Shown here: one piece after another, positions 31,738 through 40,449 of the stretch
Layout: every line of letters starts with the position of its first letter
Numbering within the stretch: position 1 is the first letter of the stretch
The notes under the pieces: generated by a model
What the model saw: the letters and a program-made list of their open reading frames with translations, nothing else
Told to the model about the DNA's origin: nothing
The model's database searches: none
Program-made: the position numbers and the translations under genes
Source of the DNA: Rhizobium subbaraonis
GTDB lineage: Bacteria; Pseudomonadota; Alphaproteobacteria; Rhizobiales; Rhizobiaceae
Length of the DNA stretch: 64,000 nt
Reading direction: 5' to 3'
NCBI RefSeq assembly: GCF_900220975.1
Contig: NZ_OBQD01000010.1
Coordinates: 124,001 to 188,000 of the forward strand

Positions 31738-31851
31738 CATCGGGGCTTGGAGACGCCATCGGTGGATGCGACAAATGAGCCGGCCGCAATCTTGACGCGG
31801 CGTTGACCGAGGCCGCCCTCGATCCATGTCCCCGTGCAGGAGGAGACAGCA

Positions 31852-32265
31852 ATGACGCTTTATCCCGTCCGGATCATCCACCGGTCGATCGCCCGCGACT
31901 GGCGCGAGGTTTATGCCTTCGCCTCACATCCGGAGAACATCCGGCAATGGGCATCGGGCCTTTCGGCCGGACTGACGCAGGACGGCGAAGACTGGATCGG
32001 CGACGGTGGCCCGATCGGCAAGCTGCGCGTGCGCTTCGCGCCCGCCAACGAATTCGGGGTGATCGACCATACGGTGACGCTGCCCGACGGCACCCGCGTC
32101 TACAATGCGCTACGGGTCGTTCCGAATGCGGATGGCGCCGAGGTCATGTTCACCCTTTACCGCCTTCCCGGCGTAAGCAATGAAGCGTTCGAAGCCGATG
32201 CCGCCCATATCGCTCGCGACCTGGAGGCGTTGAAGGTCATTCTGGAAAACACGGGGACATTTTGA
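31852..32265 (+). CDS. SRPBCC family protein
   Basis: A 137-residue protein of the START/SRPBCC fold that binds hydrophobic ligands: SIARDWREVYAFASHPENIR at the N-terminus and a long C-terminal helix (AAHIARDLEALKVILENT). AGGAGGAGA precedes the ATG at 31852. Its stop overlaps the next start as TGATG, so it is coupled to the VOC gene. These two plus-strand genes are inserted between the fixNOQP and fixGHIS operons and share their upstream region, with an anaerobox, with fixG. No function is assigned. Confidence 0.82.
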   Translation: MTLYPVRIIHRSIARDWREVYAFASHPENIRQWASGLSAGLTQDGEDWIGDGGPIGKLRVRFAPANEFGVIDHTVTLPDGTRVYNALRVVPNADGAEVMFTLYRLPGVSNEAFEADAAHIARDLEALKVILENTGTF

Positions 32266-32621
32266 TGAACACTGCCGGCAAGGATCGCAAGATCGACTAC
32301 ATCGAGTTCAACGTGGCCGATATCGCCCGGTCCAAGGCATTCTACGGTTCCGCCTTCGGCTGGACCTTCACCGACTACGGGCCGGAATACTGCGAATTCC
32401 AGGACGGCCGCCTGACCGGCGGTTTCACCACGCTGGCGCCGGTGAACGCCGGCGGCGGACCGCTGGTGATCCTCTTCGCTGACGACCTGGAGGACGCGCT
32501 CACCCGTGTGGAGATGGCGGGCGGCAGGATTGCCAGGCCCATCTTCCCGTTTCCCGGCGGAAGGCGCTTCCACTTTTCCGATCCGGATGGATACGAGCTT
32601 GCGGTCTGGTCCGACCGCTAG
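32265..32621 (+). CDS. VOC (glyoxalase/bleomycin resistance) family protein
   Basis: A 118-residue single VOC domain: KIDYIEFNVADIARSKAFYG at the N-terminus with an Asp/Glu-type metal region, and RRFHFSDPDGYELAVWSDR at the C-terminus. Members bind metal and catalyse isomerisation, ring cleavage or antibiotic binding; some do neither. The ATG at 32265 overlaps the SRPBCC stop. Function here is unknown. Confidence 0.87.
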   Translation: MNTAGKDRKIDYIEFNVADIARSKAFYGSAFGWTFTDYGPEYCEFQDGRLTGGFTTLAPVNAGGGPLVILFADDLEDALTRVEMAGGRIARPIFPFPGGRRFHFSDPDGYELAVWSDR

Positions 32622-32641
32622 ACTGGCTTGCAGACGAAAGA

Positions 32642-32667
32642 CGGCCGGGGCATTGCCTCCCCGGCCG
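32642..32667. terminator. Hairpin between the convergent VOC and fixP genes
   Basis: CGGCCGGGG (32642-32650) pairs perfectly with CCCCGGCCG (32659-32667) over an 8-base loop. On the minus strand it is followed by TCTTTCGTCT, a modest T-rich tail, so it may end fixNOQP and the VOC transcript. Confidence 0.6.
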
Positions 32668-32696
32668 ATCCTGAACGGCGCATGTCTGGCCGGCCT

Positions 32697-33575
32697 CTAC
32701 TCGCCGCCGCCCAGCGAGTGGACGAAGACGGCCAGTTGCTTGACGGTCGGCTCGCCGAGGCGTGGCAGCCAGGCGGGCATGACGCCATGCTTCGGCGACC
32801 GGATCTGGGTGGCGATGGCGGCCTCGGCCTCTCCCTTCAGCCAGATGGCATCGGCAAGGTTCGGCGCGCCAAGCTCGCGATTGCCCTTCGCATTTTCGCC
32901 GTGGCAGGAGGCGCAATTGTCCGCAAAGAGCTGCTTGCCGGGCTCGACCATGCCCTGGTCGGCAGGCGTGCCGGTGAGGCTGACCACATAGGCGGCCACC
33001 TGCCTGATCTCGTCGGGCTGCAGCATGTCGCCGAAGGCCGGCATTTCGGAGACGTGCGTGTCCGGATCGCTTTCAAAGCGAATGCCGTGTGCGATCGTCT
33101 TGTAGATCTCGTCGACGCTGCCACCCCAGATCCAGTCGTCGTCGTTCAGGTTCGGAAAGCCCTGCGAGCCGGCCGCACCGGAGCCGTGGCACTGCGCGCA
33201 GTTGACCTTGAAGGCCGAGGCCCCGCCGGCGATGGCGAACTGCGCCAGTTCCGGATCGGCGACGATCTCCGTCAGCGGCGTTGCGGCGATCCGCTCGACA
33301 TAGACGTTCTGCGCAATGCGGGCGGTCTCGAGGTCCCTGGCGACGTTCGCCCGGCTCGAGTATCCGAGCACGCCTTGCGTGGCCCCCGTCAACAATGGCC
33401 ATGCCGGATAGGCGATCGTATAGCCGATCGCCCAGATGATGGTCGCGTAGAAGGTCCAGACCCACCAGCGCGGCATCGGATTGTTCAGCTCACGGATTCC
33501 GTCCCACTCGTGGCCGGTGGTCTCGACGCCCGAGATCTCATCGACGTGCTTTTCGGCACTTGGTCTATCGAGCAT
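32697..33575 (-). CDS. ccoP: cbb3 cytochrome oxidase diheme subunit FixP (CcoP)
   Basis: A 292-residue membrane-anchored diheme cytochrome c that feeds electrons to the oxidase. One membrane helix at ~36-58 is preceded by the cytoplasmic motif GHEWDGIRELNNPMPRWW typical of CcoP. The two heme sites are NCAQCHG (~residue 133) and NCASCHG (~residue 223), with Met axial-ligand motifs VSEMPAF and GVMPAW. It starts 4 bases after fixQ. Length is normal for the family. Confidence 0.97.
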   Translation of the reverse strand: MLDRPSAEKHVDEISGVETTGHEWDGIRELNNPMPRWWVWTFYATIIWAIGYTIAYPAWPLLTGATQGVLGYSSRANVARDLETARIAQNVYVERIAATPLTEIVADPELAQFAIAGGASAFKVNCAQCHGSGAAGSQGFPNLNDDDWIWGGSVDEIYKTIAHGIRFESDPDTHVSEMPAFGDMLQPDEIRQVAAYVVSLTGTPADQGMVEPGKQLFADNCASCHGENAKGNRELGAPNLADAIWLKGEAEAAIATQIRSPKHGVMPAWLPRLGEPTVKQLAVFVHSLGGGE

Positions 33576-33579
33576 GATA

Positions 33580-33732
33580 TCAGTCCTCCTTGAGAGGGAT
33601 TTCAGCGGCGTTTTCAGCGGCTTTTCGCGCGCCGGGCCGGAAGGTGAACAGAACGACCCCGACGAAAAAGATCGTCATGGCGAGCAATCCCCAGCTGTCG
33701 GCGAAGTGGCGCATGGCGGTATAGGTTTCCAT
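33580..33732 (-). CDS. ccoQ: cbb3 oxidase small subunit FixQ (CcoQ)
   Basis: A 50-residue single-helix protein read between fixO and fixP on the minus strand: METYTAMRHFADSWGLLAMT followed by FFVGVVLFTF and a basic tail ending IPLKED. GAGGAGGGC precedes the ATG at 33732. CcoQ stabilises the interaction of CcoP with CcoN-CcoO. The helix and position in the operon make the call firm although it is short. Confidence 0.93.
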   Translation of the reverse strand: METYTAMRHFADSWGLLAMTIFFVGVVLFTFRPGARKAAENAAEIPLKED

Positions 33733-33744
33733 ATCGCGCCCTCC

Positions 33745-34476
33745 TCAGCGATAGCCGCTGGCGTTGTCGTAGGTGGAGAAGTCCACAAGCGTGCCGAGCA
33801 TCTGCAGATAGGCGACGAGCGCGTCCATCTCCGTCAGCTTCTGCGGATCGCCGTCGAAATCGCCGATTTTCGCCTTCGGATAGCGCTCCAGCAGGCCGGC
33901 GGTGTCGGCGTTCGGATCGGCCTGCGCCTTGAGGTCGGCGACAGCGTTTTCCAGCATCGCATCGTCATAGGGCACGCCCACGGCCCGGTTCGCCTTGAGG
34001 TTCATGGTGACGTCGGTCACCTTCAAGGGCGTCTCCTTCAGGAAGGCATAGCTGGGCATGATCGATTCCGGCACGACCGAGCGCGGCTCGATCAGGTGCT
34101 GCACGTGCCATTCGTTCGAATAGCGGTCGCCGACGCGGGCGAGGTCCGGCCCCGTGCGCTTGGAACCCCATTGGAACGGATGGTCGTACATGCTTTCGGC
34201 GGCGAGGCTGTAATGGCCGTAGCGCTCCACCTCGTCGCGGAACGGCCGGATCATCTGGCTGTGACAGACGTAGCAGCCTTCCCGGACGTAGATGTCGCGC
34301 CCCGCAAGTTCCAGCGGCGAGTAGGGACGCATGCCCTCCACCTTCTCTATCGTATTCTCGAGATAGAAGAGCGGTGCGATTTCCACGATGCCACCGACGG
34401 TGACGACGAGCAGCGAGCCGACCAGAAGCAGGGTCGCGTTGCGTTCGATGAGTGCGTGTTTGTCGAGGATCGACAT
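33745..34476 (-). CDS. ccoO: cbb3 cytochrome oxidase monoheme subunit FixO (CcoO)
   Basis: A 243-residue membrane-anchored monoheme cytochrome c. The N-terminal helix is [20 protein letters not shown]. The heme site is [17 protein letters not shown] (~residue 70) and the axial Met lies in [15 protein letters not shown] precedes the ATG. It passes electrons from FixP to the catalytic subunit FixN. Confidence 0.97.
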   Translation of the reverse strand: MSILDKHALIERNATLLLVGSLLVVTVGGIVEIAPLFYLENTIEKVEGMRPYSPLELAGRDIYVREGCYVCHSQMIRPFRDEVERYGHYSLAAESMYDHPFQWGSKRTGPDLARVGDRYSNEWHVQHLIEPRSVVPESIMPSYAFLKETPLKVTDVTMNLKANRAVGVPYDDAMLENAVADLKAQADPNADTAGLLERYPKAKIGDFDGDPQKLTEMDALVAYLQMLGTLVDFSTYDNASGYR

Positions 34477-34486
34477 GGTCGTGCTC

Positions 34487-36118
34487 CTATTCGGCCGGCT
34501 GCAGTGCGGGCACGACGCCGGGAATCGGCGCCTCGTCGCGCTGGTAGCCGAGGATGGTCATGGTGACGTTGAAGGCCATGATCAACGCGCCGGCGAGGAA
34601 CAGGCCACCGCCGATGGCGCGCAGGACGTAGTAAGGGATCATCGCTGCCACGGTTTCCGCGAACGAATAGACGAGGAAGCCCTGGCCGTCGTACTCGCGC
34701 CACATCAGGCCCTGCTGGATGCCGGCGACCCACATCACCGCGGCGTAGACCACGATGCCGAGGGTGGCGAGCCAGAAGTGCCAGTTGACCATGCGGATCG
34801 AGTAGAGCCGCTCGCGGTTCCACAGCTTCGGCACCAGGAAGTAGATCGCGCCGAAGGTGATCAGCCCGTTCCAGCCGAGCGCGCCCGAATGCACGTGGCC
34901 GATGGTCCAGTCGGTGTAGTGGCTGAGCGAGTTGACCGCACGGATCGACATCATCGGCCCCTCGAAGGTCGCCATACCGTAGAAGGCGATGGCCATGACC
35001 ATCATGCGCACGATCGGATCGGTGCGGATCTTGTCCCAGGCGCCCGAGAGCGTCATCAGGCCGTTGATCATCCCACCCCAGGAGGGCATCCACAGCATGA
35101 TCGAAAACACCATGCCGAGCGTCTGCGCCCAGTCCGGCAGCGCGGTATAGTGCAGATGGTGCGGACCAGCCCAGATGTAGAGGAAGATCAGTGCCCAGAA
35201 GTGGATGATCGAAAGACGGTAGGAATAGACCGGGCGGTTCACCTGCTTGGGCACGAAGTAGTACATCATGCCCAGGAAGCCGGCGGTGAGGAAGAAGCCC
35301 ACGGCATTGTGGCCGTACCACCACTGGGTCAGCGCATCCTGCACGCCCGAGAACGCCGAATAGCTTTTTACGCCGAGGAAGGAGACAGGCACCGCCAGGT
35401 TGTTGACGATGTGCAGCATGGCGACCGTGACGATGAACGACAGGAAGAACCAGTTCGCCACGTAGATATGCGGCTCCTTGCGCTTCAGGATCGTCCCGAG
35501 GAAGGCGACGAGATAGGCGACCCAGACGACGGTGAGCCAGAGGTCCACGTACCATTCCGGCTCGGCATATTCGCGCCCCTGGGTGATGCCCAGCAGATAG
35601 CCGGTCGCGGCCATGACGATGAACAGCTGGTAGCCCCAGAACACGAACCAGCCGAGATTGCCGCCGAACAGACGTGCGCGCGAGGTCCGCTGGACAACGT
35701 AGAACGACGTCGCGATCAGGGCGTTGCCGCCGAAGGCGAAGATCACCGCGGACGTATGCAGCGGACGCATGCGGCCGAAGTTGAGCCAGGGCTCGATGTT
35801 GAGATCGGGGAAGGCCAGTTGCAGCGCCACGACCACGCCGACGAGAAAGCCGACGACGCCCCAGAACACGGTGGCGATGACGCCGTACTTGATGACGTCG
35901 TCGAAGTACGGGTTCGCGCCCGCCTTGTTGCCGTAGCCGCCGGGAACGGGGTACGGCGCAAACGACACGCGCCGCAGCATCACCACCGTGCTGCCCAGCA
36001 GCACGAAGAACAGCACCCACATATGGGACTGGAACAAATTATCATGCGCAAATGCCGCGCCGAGAAGCGCGAAGAACGCCCCCACGGCAAGCAGCGCGGT
36101 TTCAAATCCATATTTCAT
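34487..36118 (-). CDS. ccoN: cbb3 cytochrome oxidase catalytic subunit FixN (CcoN)
   Basis: The heme-copper oxidase that reduces oxygen at very low concentration. The 543-residue protein has about 12 helices and all ligand histidines: [14 protein letters not shown] (low-spin heme), [11 protein letters not shown] and [11 protein letters not shown] (CuB), and [13 protein letters not shown] (high-spin heme). I prefer the ATG at 36118, with GGGGA 8 bases upstream, over the ATG at 36127 which has no room for a ribosome site. It is the first gene of fixNOQP; the anaerobox at 36237-36250 lies upstream. Confidence 0.96.
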   Translation of the reverse strand: MKYGFETALLAVGAFFALLGAAFAHDNLFQSHMWVLFFVLLGSTVVMLRRVSFAPYPVPGGYGNKAGANPYFDDVIKYGVIATVFWGVVGFLVGVVVALQLAFPDLNIEPWLNFGRMRPLHTSAVIFAFGGNALIATSFYVVQRTSRARLFGGNLGWFVFWGYQLFIVMAATGYLLGITQGREYAEPEWYVDLWLTVVWVAYLVAFLGTILKRKEPHIYVANWFFLSFIVTVAMLHIVNNLAVPVSFLGVKSYSAFSGVQDALTQWWYGHNAVGFFLTAGFLGMMYYFVPKQVNRPVYSYRLSIIHFWALIFLYIWAGPHHLHYTALPDWAQTLGMVFSIMLWMPSWGGMINGLMTLSGAWDKIRTDPIVRMMVMAIAFYGMATFEGPMMSIRAVNSLSHYTDWTIGHVHSGALGWNGLITFGAIYFLVPKLWNRERLYSIRMVNWHFWLATLGIVVYAAVMWVAGIQQGLMWREYDGQGFLVYSFAETVAAMIPYYVLRAIGGGLFLAGALIMAFNVTMTILGYQRDEAPIPGVVPALQPAE

Positions 36119-36236
36119 CGTTGGCATCCCCAACTCAACGTGCCCAACTCAACGAGCGTTGCGTGCCGGAAGGGGATTCGCTCGAAACCCGTCACGGCAG
36201 TCAGGGCAGTGCTCGCAGAAGCGTGAAGGCTCAGCC

Positions 36237-36250
36237 TTGATGCAGATCAA
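36237..36250. promoter_or_regulatory. FNR/FixK anaerobox between fixN and the hemerythrin gene
   Basis: TTGATGCAGATCAA fits the consensus TTGAT-N4-ATCAA exactly. It lies 119 bases before the fixN start and 67 bases before the divergent hemerythrin-like gene, so it could serve either or both. Confidence 0.9.
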
Positions 36251-36316
36251 CGCGAGGTTTCAATCACGCAGGCATCAATGTCGGCAGATTGAAGTCTCAG
36301 GACGAGGAACGTGCCA

Positions 36317-36808
36317 ATGACGCTGGCAAACCAGGAACACGACCGGGTCGAGCACCTGCTTTCCGCCATGCCCCGCGACACCGTGTCGCTCGACTGGCTG
36401 GCGGGCGCCCACCGTGAACAGCTAAAGCTGTGCGACGCACTGGAGGAAATCGCCGACAGCCTGCCGTCGGCCGTGAACCGGCAGAAGTGTATCTATGCGG
36501 CAAAGGTCCTGGGGCCTCTGATCCACGGGCTGCATCGCTACGAGGAACAGGTGCTGTTCCCCCACCTCGCCGCAAAAGCTGCGAGCGACGGCGCGCTGAG
36601 GCAGACGCTGAACCGGCTGAAGTTCGAGCATTGCGAGGACGAGTGTTTTGCGGAGGAGCTGGTCGATACGCTTCTCAAGCTCGGCAGCGGCATGCCGGAC
36701 GTCAACGCCGAGGCGGCCGGCTACATGCTGCGCGGCTTCTTCGAGACTATTCGCCGCCACATCGCGTTCGAGCGCGAGCACCTCCTGCGCGGCATCTACG
36801 CCGCCTGA
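36317..36808 (+). CDS. Hemerythrin-like (HHE cation-binding) domain protein
   Basis: A 163-residue four-helix protein with histidines and acids spaced as in HHE domains: HREQLKLCDALEEIAD, HRYEEQVLFPHL, FEHCEDECFAEEL and TIRRHIAFEREHLL. The domain binds a di-iron centre in hemerythrin-like oxygen, nitric oxide or iron-repair proteins. GAGG lies 9 bases before the ATG at 36317. It shares an upstream anaerobox with fixN, so it is probably made under low oxygen. A role in oxygen or NO handling near the cbb3 oxidase is inference. Confidence 0.85.
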   Translation: MTLANQEHDRVEHLLSAMPRDTVSLDWLAGAHREQLKLCDALEEIADSLPSAVNRQKCIYAAKVLGPLIHGLHRYEEQVLFPHLAAKAASDGALRQTLNRLKFEHCEDECFAEELVDTLLKLGSGMPDVNAEAAGYMLRGFFETIRRHIAFEREHLLRGIYAA

Positions 36809-36829
36809 AGTGGCCACGTCCCTCGCCCG

Positions 36830-37774
36830 TCAGGCCTTCTTGACCTTCAGCGTATGCTTGATGTCCCAGCGGTCGTGATACCAGAGCCACTGGCTCGGAT
36901 ACTCGCGAACCCACTGCTCGACCTTGTCGTTCAGCTTCTGCGCCGTCGCATCGACATCGACCGAACCGTCCGCCTTGCGCGGGATCTCCATCGCCGGTTC
37001 CAGCTCTAGCCGGAAACGATTGTTCGGCAGGCGGATGCAGCGGGCCGGATAGACCTCGCAGTCGAACTGGCGCACCAGCTTGGCCAGCAGCGGGTTGGTC
37101 TGGACGGGCTGACCGAAGAAGCTTGTGGGCAAACCCTTCCGGTACTTCTGGTCGACCAGAACCCCGACGGGCTGACCGCTGTCCAGCTTGCGGGCCAGCG
37201 TGAACGACGAGCCTGCATGCGACGGCACGAGGTTGCCCATACGCGCGCGGCGGAAATCGAAGACCTTCTCGGCGATGTAGGGATTGTTGGGCGGCCGGAA
37301 CAGCACTGTCACCTCGATGCCGAAGGCAGCGCCTGCGACCGGCAACATCTCGAAGTTGCCAGTGTGGCCGGTAAAGACGATGAAGGGCCGGCGGTTTTCG
37401 TAGAGATCGATGAAAATGGGGACGCCCTCGACCTCCACCCTTCCGACCTTGTCGCTGAACGGATCGAAGTCGAACAGTCGATCGAGGAAGACGTACTCGG
37501 CGGCCATCCGACCCATATTGCCCCAGCTCTCCATGGCAATGGCGGAAAGCTCGGCGTCGGGCTTTTCGGGAAAGGCGTTGCGCAGGTTCGTCATCATCAG
37601 CGCGTGCCTGCGCGTCTTCGGGCCGATAAAGCGGGCGACGCGGTCGGCGAAGTTCATCGCCCCGTCCGCCGGAAACAGCTTCAGCACGTTCAGAAGGCCG
37701 AACACCAGCTGCGCAATCAACCACTGCTCGAAATTGCGCAGCGCCAGCACGACGCGAGTAATGAAACGACGCAC
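36830..37774 (-). CDS. lpxXL: Lipid A VLCFA acyltransferase LpxXL
   Basis: A 314-residue LpxL/HtrB-family acyltransferase that in rhizobia moves the 27-hydroxyoctacosanoyl chain from AcpXL to lipid A. The catalytic H-x4-E motif is FTGHTGNFEML. DQKYRKGLPTSFFGQPVQTN and PSQWLWYHDRWD are further family motifs. The N-terminal hydrophobic segment anchors it to the membrane. The GTG at 37774 overlaps nothing and lies 5 bases after the adhXL stop; upstream frame belongs to antisense of the adh gene. It is the last gene of the acpXL cluster. Confidence 0.93.
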   Translation of the reverse strand: MRRFITRVVLALRNFEQWLIAQLVFGLLNVLKLFPADGAMNFADRVARFIGPKTRRHALMMTNLRNAFPEKPDAELSAIAMESWGNMGRMAAEYVFLDRLFDFDPFSDKVGRVEVEGVPIFIDLYENRRPFIVFTGHTGNFEMLPVAGAAFGIEVTVLFRPPNNPYIAEKVFDFRRARMGNLVPSHAGSSFTLARKLDSGQPVGVLVDQKYRKGLPTSFFGQPVQTNPLLAKLVRQFDCEVYPARCIRLPNNRFRLELEPAMEIPRKADGSVDVDATAQKLNDKVEQWVREYPSQWLWYHDRWDIKHTLKVKKA

Positions 37775-37779
37775 GATCG

Positions 37780-38808
37780 TCAGTCCAGCCGCAGGACGAT
37801 CTTGCCGAAGATCTGGCGCGATTCCATCCGCTCCAGAGCGGTTGCGATGCCGTCGAAGGTGACCTCGGTGTCGATCACCGGATGAACGATGCCGCGGGCC
37901 ATCTTCTGCATGGCGTTCGCCATGTTCTCCATCCGGCAGCCGAACGAGCCGAGCAGCTTCAATTGCTGCTGGAACAGCATCATCAGGTTCATCTCGGTCG
38001 AAACGCCCGACGTCGAGCCGCAGGTGACGAGGCGGCCGCCGCGCTTCAGGCACAGCATCGAGCCGGCCCAGGTGTCCTTGCCGACGTGCTCGAACACCAC
38101 GTCCACGCCCTTCTTCTTCGTCAGCTTGCGCACGACACCCTCGAAGCGGTCTTCGCGGTAATTGATGACGTGATCGGCGCCAAGCGCCTTCGCCTTCTCG
38201 ATCTTGTCGTTCGAGCCGACCGTGGTGATGACGGTGCAACCGATCTTCTTGGCAAGCTGGATCGCAGCCGTACCGATGCCCGATCCGCCGGCGTGGACGA
38301 GGATCGTCTCGCCGGGCTCAAGCCTGGCGTTGTCGAACAGCATGTGCTCGACGGTGCCGAAGGTGACGGGCGCCAGCGCCGCTGCGACCGCGTCGATGCC
38401 GGGCGGTGCCGGAACGAGCTGGCGCGCGGGAATGTTGATCTTCTCCTGCGCGAAGCCGTCGAGATGGAACCCGTGAACGCCGCCGACATGTTCGCACAGG
38501 TTGTCACGCCCCTCGCGGCAGGGCTTGCACAGGCCGCAGACGCGCGCGCCGTAGACCGATACGAGCTGCCCCGGCAGCACGTTTGCAACGCCTGGGCCGA
38601 TCTGGTCGACGACACCGGCGGCTTCCGCGCCGATCACCAGCGGCATCTTGCGCTTGGCAAACGCCATGCCGCGCCAGCCCCACACGTCGATATGGTTCAG
38701 CGCCACCGCCTTGACCCGCAGCGTCACCTCGCCGGGCGCCGGAGCCGGCGGCTCGGGAATGTCGGTCAGTTCGAGCTTGCGATCATCGAGAAGCTGCAGT
38801 GCGCGCAT
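37780..38808 (-). CDS. Zinc-type alcohol dehydrogenase of the acpXL cluster (AdhXL)
   Basis: A 342-residue medium-chain dehydrogenase/reductase. The structural zinc cysteines are in GARVCGLCKPCREGRDNLCE, and the Rossmann motif is HAGGSGIGTAAIQLAKKIG. The gene lies between the KS genes and lpxXL, as in the VLCFA cluster known from Sinorhizobium and Rhizobium. It probably works on the long-chain acyl intermediate, as an enoyl or ketoacyl reductase, though this has not been read from the sequence. A 344-base gap with a repeat element separates it from fabF1. Confidence 0.9.
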   Translation of the reverse strand: MRALQLLDDRKLELTDIPEPPAPAPGEVTLRVKAVALNHIDVWGWRGMAFAKRKMPLVIGAEAAGVVDQIGPGVANVLPGQLVSVYGARVCGLCKPCREGRDNLCEHVGGVHGFHLDGFAQEKINIPARQLVPAPPGIDAVAAALAPVTFGTVEHMLFDNARLEPGETILVHAGGSGIGTAAIQLAKKIGCTVITTVGSNDKIEKAKALGADHVINYREDRFEGVVRKLTKKKGVDVVFEHVGKDTWAGSMLCLKRGGRLVTCGSTSGVSTEMNLMMLFQQQLKLLGSFGCRMENMANAMQKMARGIVHPVIDTEVTFDGIATALERMESRQIFGKIVLRLD

Positions 38809-38978
38809 TTTTCGGTCCTTTGCCGCGCTGGCGGCATGATGTTTATGGGCGGCGTCGGCTGGCGCCTAAGGCGCGCCACGTTTCGGATCGTTCCTCTAGC
38901 GCATGCCCCGGAAAATCGAAACATCTTTCGCAAGAGGGTCGCAGGTGGCATACGCCTGTCGCGGGCCGGTGGCCGATC

Positions 38979-39095
38979 GTCATGCTCGGGCTTGTCCCGA
39001 GCATCTGGCCACGTCGCCCGTGGAGCAGGGTAAGCCATCTTCGTCAAAGGGTTTGACCAGCGACACCGGATCCTCGGCACAAGGCCGAGGATGAC
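38979..39095. repeat. ~117-bp intergenic element with inverted ends (copy 2)
   Basis: GTCATGCTCGGGCTTGTCCC... (38979-39007) and CGGATCCTCGGCACAAGGCC... (39067-39095) match as inverted repeats at 24 of 29 positions. The form is the same as the element at 25204-25313. It fills most of the 344-base gap (38809-39152) between the adhXL gene and the upstream KS gene; I see no gene in the remainder. Confidence 0.72.
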
Positions 39096-39152
39096 GGCAG
39101 CGATGCGTATTATCGGCTGAGGCAGACTTATCGCCCCTTCACTACAGTTCCG

Positions 39153-40439
39153 TCAGGCAGGCTCCGCCGTCATCACCAGGCTGGCGTTCTGCCCGCCGAA
39201 GCCGAACGAGTTCGACAGCACGGCCGAAACCTGCTTGTCGCGCTTCACGTTCGGCACGACATCGAGAACGATCGTCGGATCCGGGTTCTGGTAGTTGATC
39301 GTCGGCGGCAACGTGCCGGTAAGCATCGTCTGCAGCGAGAACACCGCCTCGATCGCGCCAGCCGCCGTCAGCGTATGGCCGATCATCGACTTGTTGGAGG
39401 AGACCGGGATCTTGGAAAGCCCTTCCCCGAACACCGTCGACATGGAGAGATACTCCATCTTGTCGTTTTCCGGCGTCGAGGTGCCGTGCGCGTTGATGTA
39501 ACCGATGCCGTCTTCGGCGATGCCCGCGTCTTCCAATGCCGCGCGGATCGTCGCGATCGCAGGTCCGCCATCCGGCGAGGACCGGGTACGGTGGAAATGG
39601 TCAGCCTTCTCGCCGCAGCCCTTCATGATGCCCAGCACGCGCGCGCCGCGGGCGACGGCCGACTCCAGTGATTCCAGAACGAGCGTCGCAGCCCCTTCGG
39701 CGATCACGAAGCCGTCGCGGTCCTTGGTGAAGGGCTTGGAGGCCTTCTGTGGCGGGTCGTTCTGGGTGGAGAGTGCTGACAGGAGCGCGAAGCGGATCAG
39801 CGCTTCGGCCGTGACCGAGCCGTCGGTTCCCACCGTCAGCGCCCGGTCCGTTCGTCCCTGGCGGATCGCCTCGACACCGAGCTGGATCGCCGTCGCACCC
39901 GAAGCGCAGGCAGTCGACAGCGTCACCGGCAGGCCGCGCGTGCCGAAGCGATCGGCGAGGCGCTCGGAAATCGCGCCGAACAGCCAGGCCTCGTGCAGTG
40001 CCGGGTCGGGCTTGTCGCGCAGTACCGTAAGGAAGCGGTCATAGGCATCGCCCGGTCGCTGCGACGGTGGTGCGCGATCGGCAAGTGCGAAGCGCGCGCT
40101 CCATTCCGGCTCGATCGGCGGTGCGGCGAGAAACAGCGGCCCGCCGAAATGGCCGGACAGGCCGGCCTGCGCCAGGGCCTCGTCAGTCGTTTCGCGGGCA
40201 TAGAAATAGGACCGCTCCACCGGGTTCTCCGCCGGCAGTTCGACGAAGTCGACGGTGCCGGCGATACGGGTGTTCAGCCCGTCGACGGGGAAGCGGGTGA
40301 TGCCGTGGATACCGGAAACGCCGCCTGAAAGCGCGGCCCAGTTGTCCTTCAGGCCTTGCCCGAGCGAGGTGATGACGCCCATGCCTGTCACGGCGACGAT
40401 CGGGCGTCCGAGATGATCCCTAAAGGCTGCCTTGGTCAT
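39153..40439 (-). CDS. Beta-ketoacyl-ACP synthase of the VLCFA cluster (FabF1XL)
   Basis: A 428-residue KAS II-type enzyme that elongates the acyl chain on AcpXL. The catalytic Cys178 is in STACASGA, the two histidines are in YINAHGTSTPEND and SMIGHTLTAAG, and the Lys is in SNKSM, so the triad is intact. GAGGAC precedes the ATG. It starts 10 bases after the paired KS-like gene. Together they probably form one functional condensing unit. Confidence 0.94.
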   Translation of the reverse strand: MTKAAFRDHLGRPIVAVTGMGVITSLGQGLKDNWAALSGGVSGIHGITRFPVDGLNTRIAGTVDFVELPAENPVERSYFYARETTDEALAQAGLSGHFGGPLFLAAPPIEPEWSARFALADRAPPSQRPGDAYDRFLTVLRDKPDPALHEAWLFGAISERLADRFGTRGLPVTLSTACASGATAIQLGVEAIRQGRTDRALTVGTDGSVTAEALIRFALLSALSTQNDPPQKASKPFTKDRDGFVIAEGAATLVLESLESAVARGARVLGIMKGCGEKADHFHRTRSSPDGGPAIATIRAALEDAGIAEDGIGYINAHGTSTPENDKMEYLSMSTVFGEGLSKIPVSSNKSMIGHTLTAAGAIEAVFSLQTMLTGTLPPTINYQNPDPTIVLDVVPNVKRDKQVSAVLSNSFGFGGQNASLVMTAEPA

Positions 40440-40449
40440 GCGCCCGTCC

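Noticed and set aside
34388-36226. 612-codon plus-strand open frame opposite fixN and fixO
   Set aside because: It is His/Asp/Glu-rich antisense of membrane helices; the minus-strand cbb3 subunits are certain.
36830-38239. Longer version of lpxXL starting inside the adh gene
   Set aside because: The extra ~155 residues are in another frame of adhXL and match nothing; LpxL-type enzymes start near the GTG at 37774.
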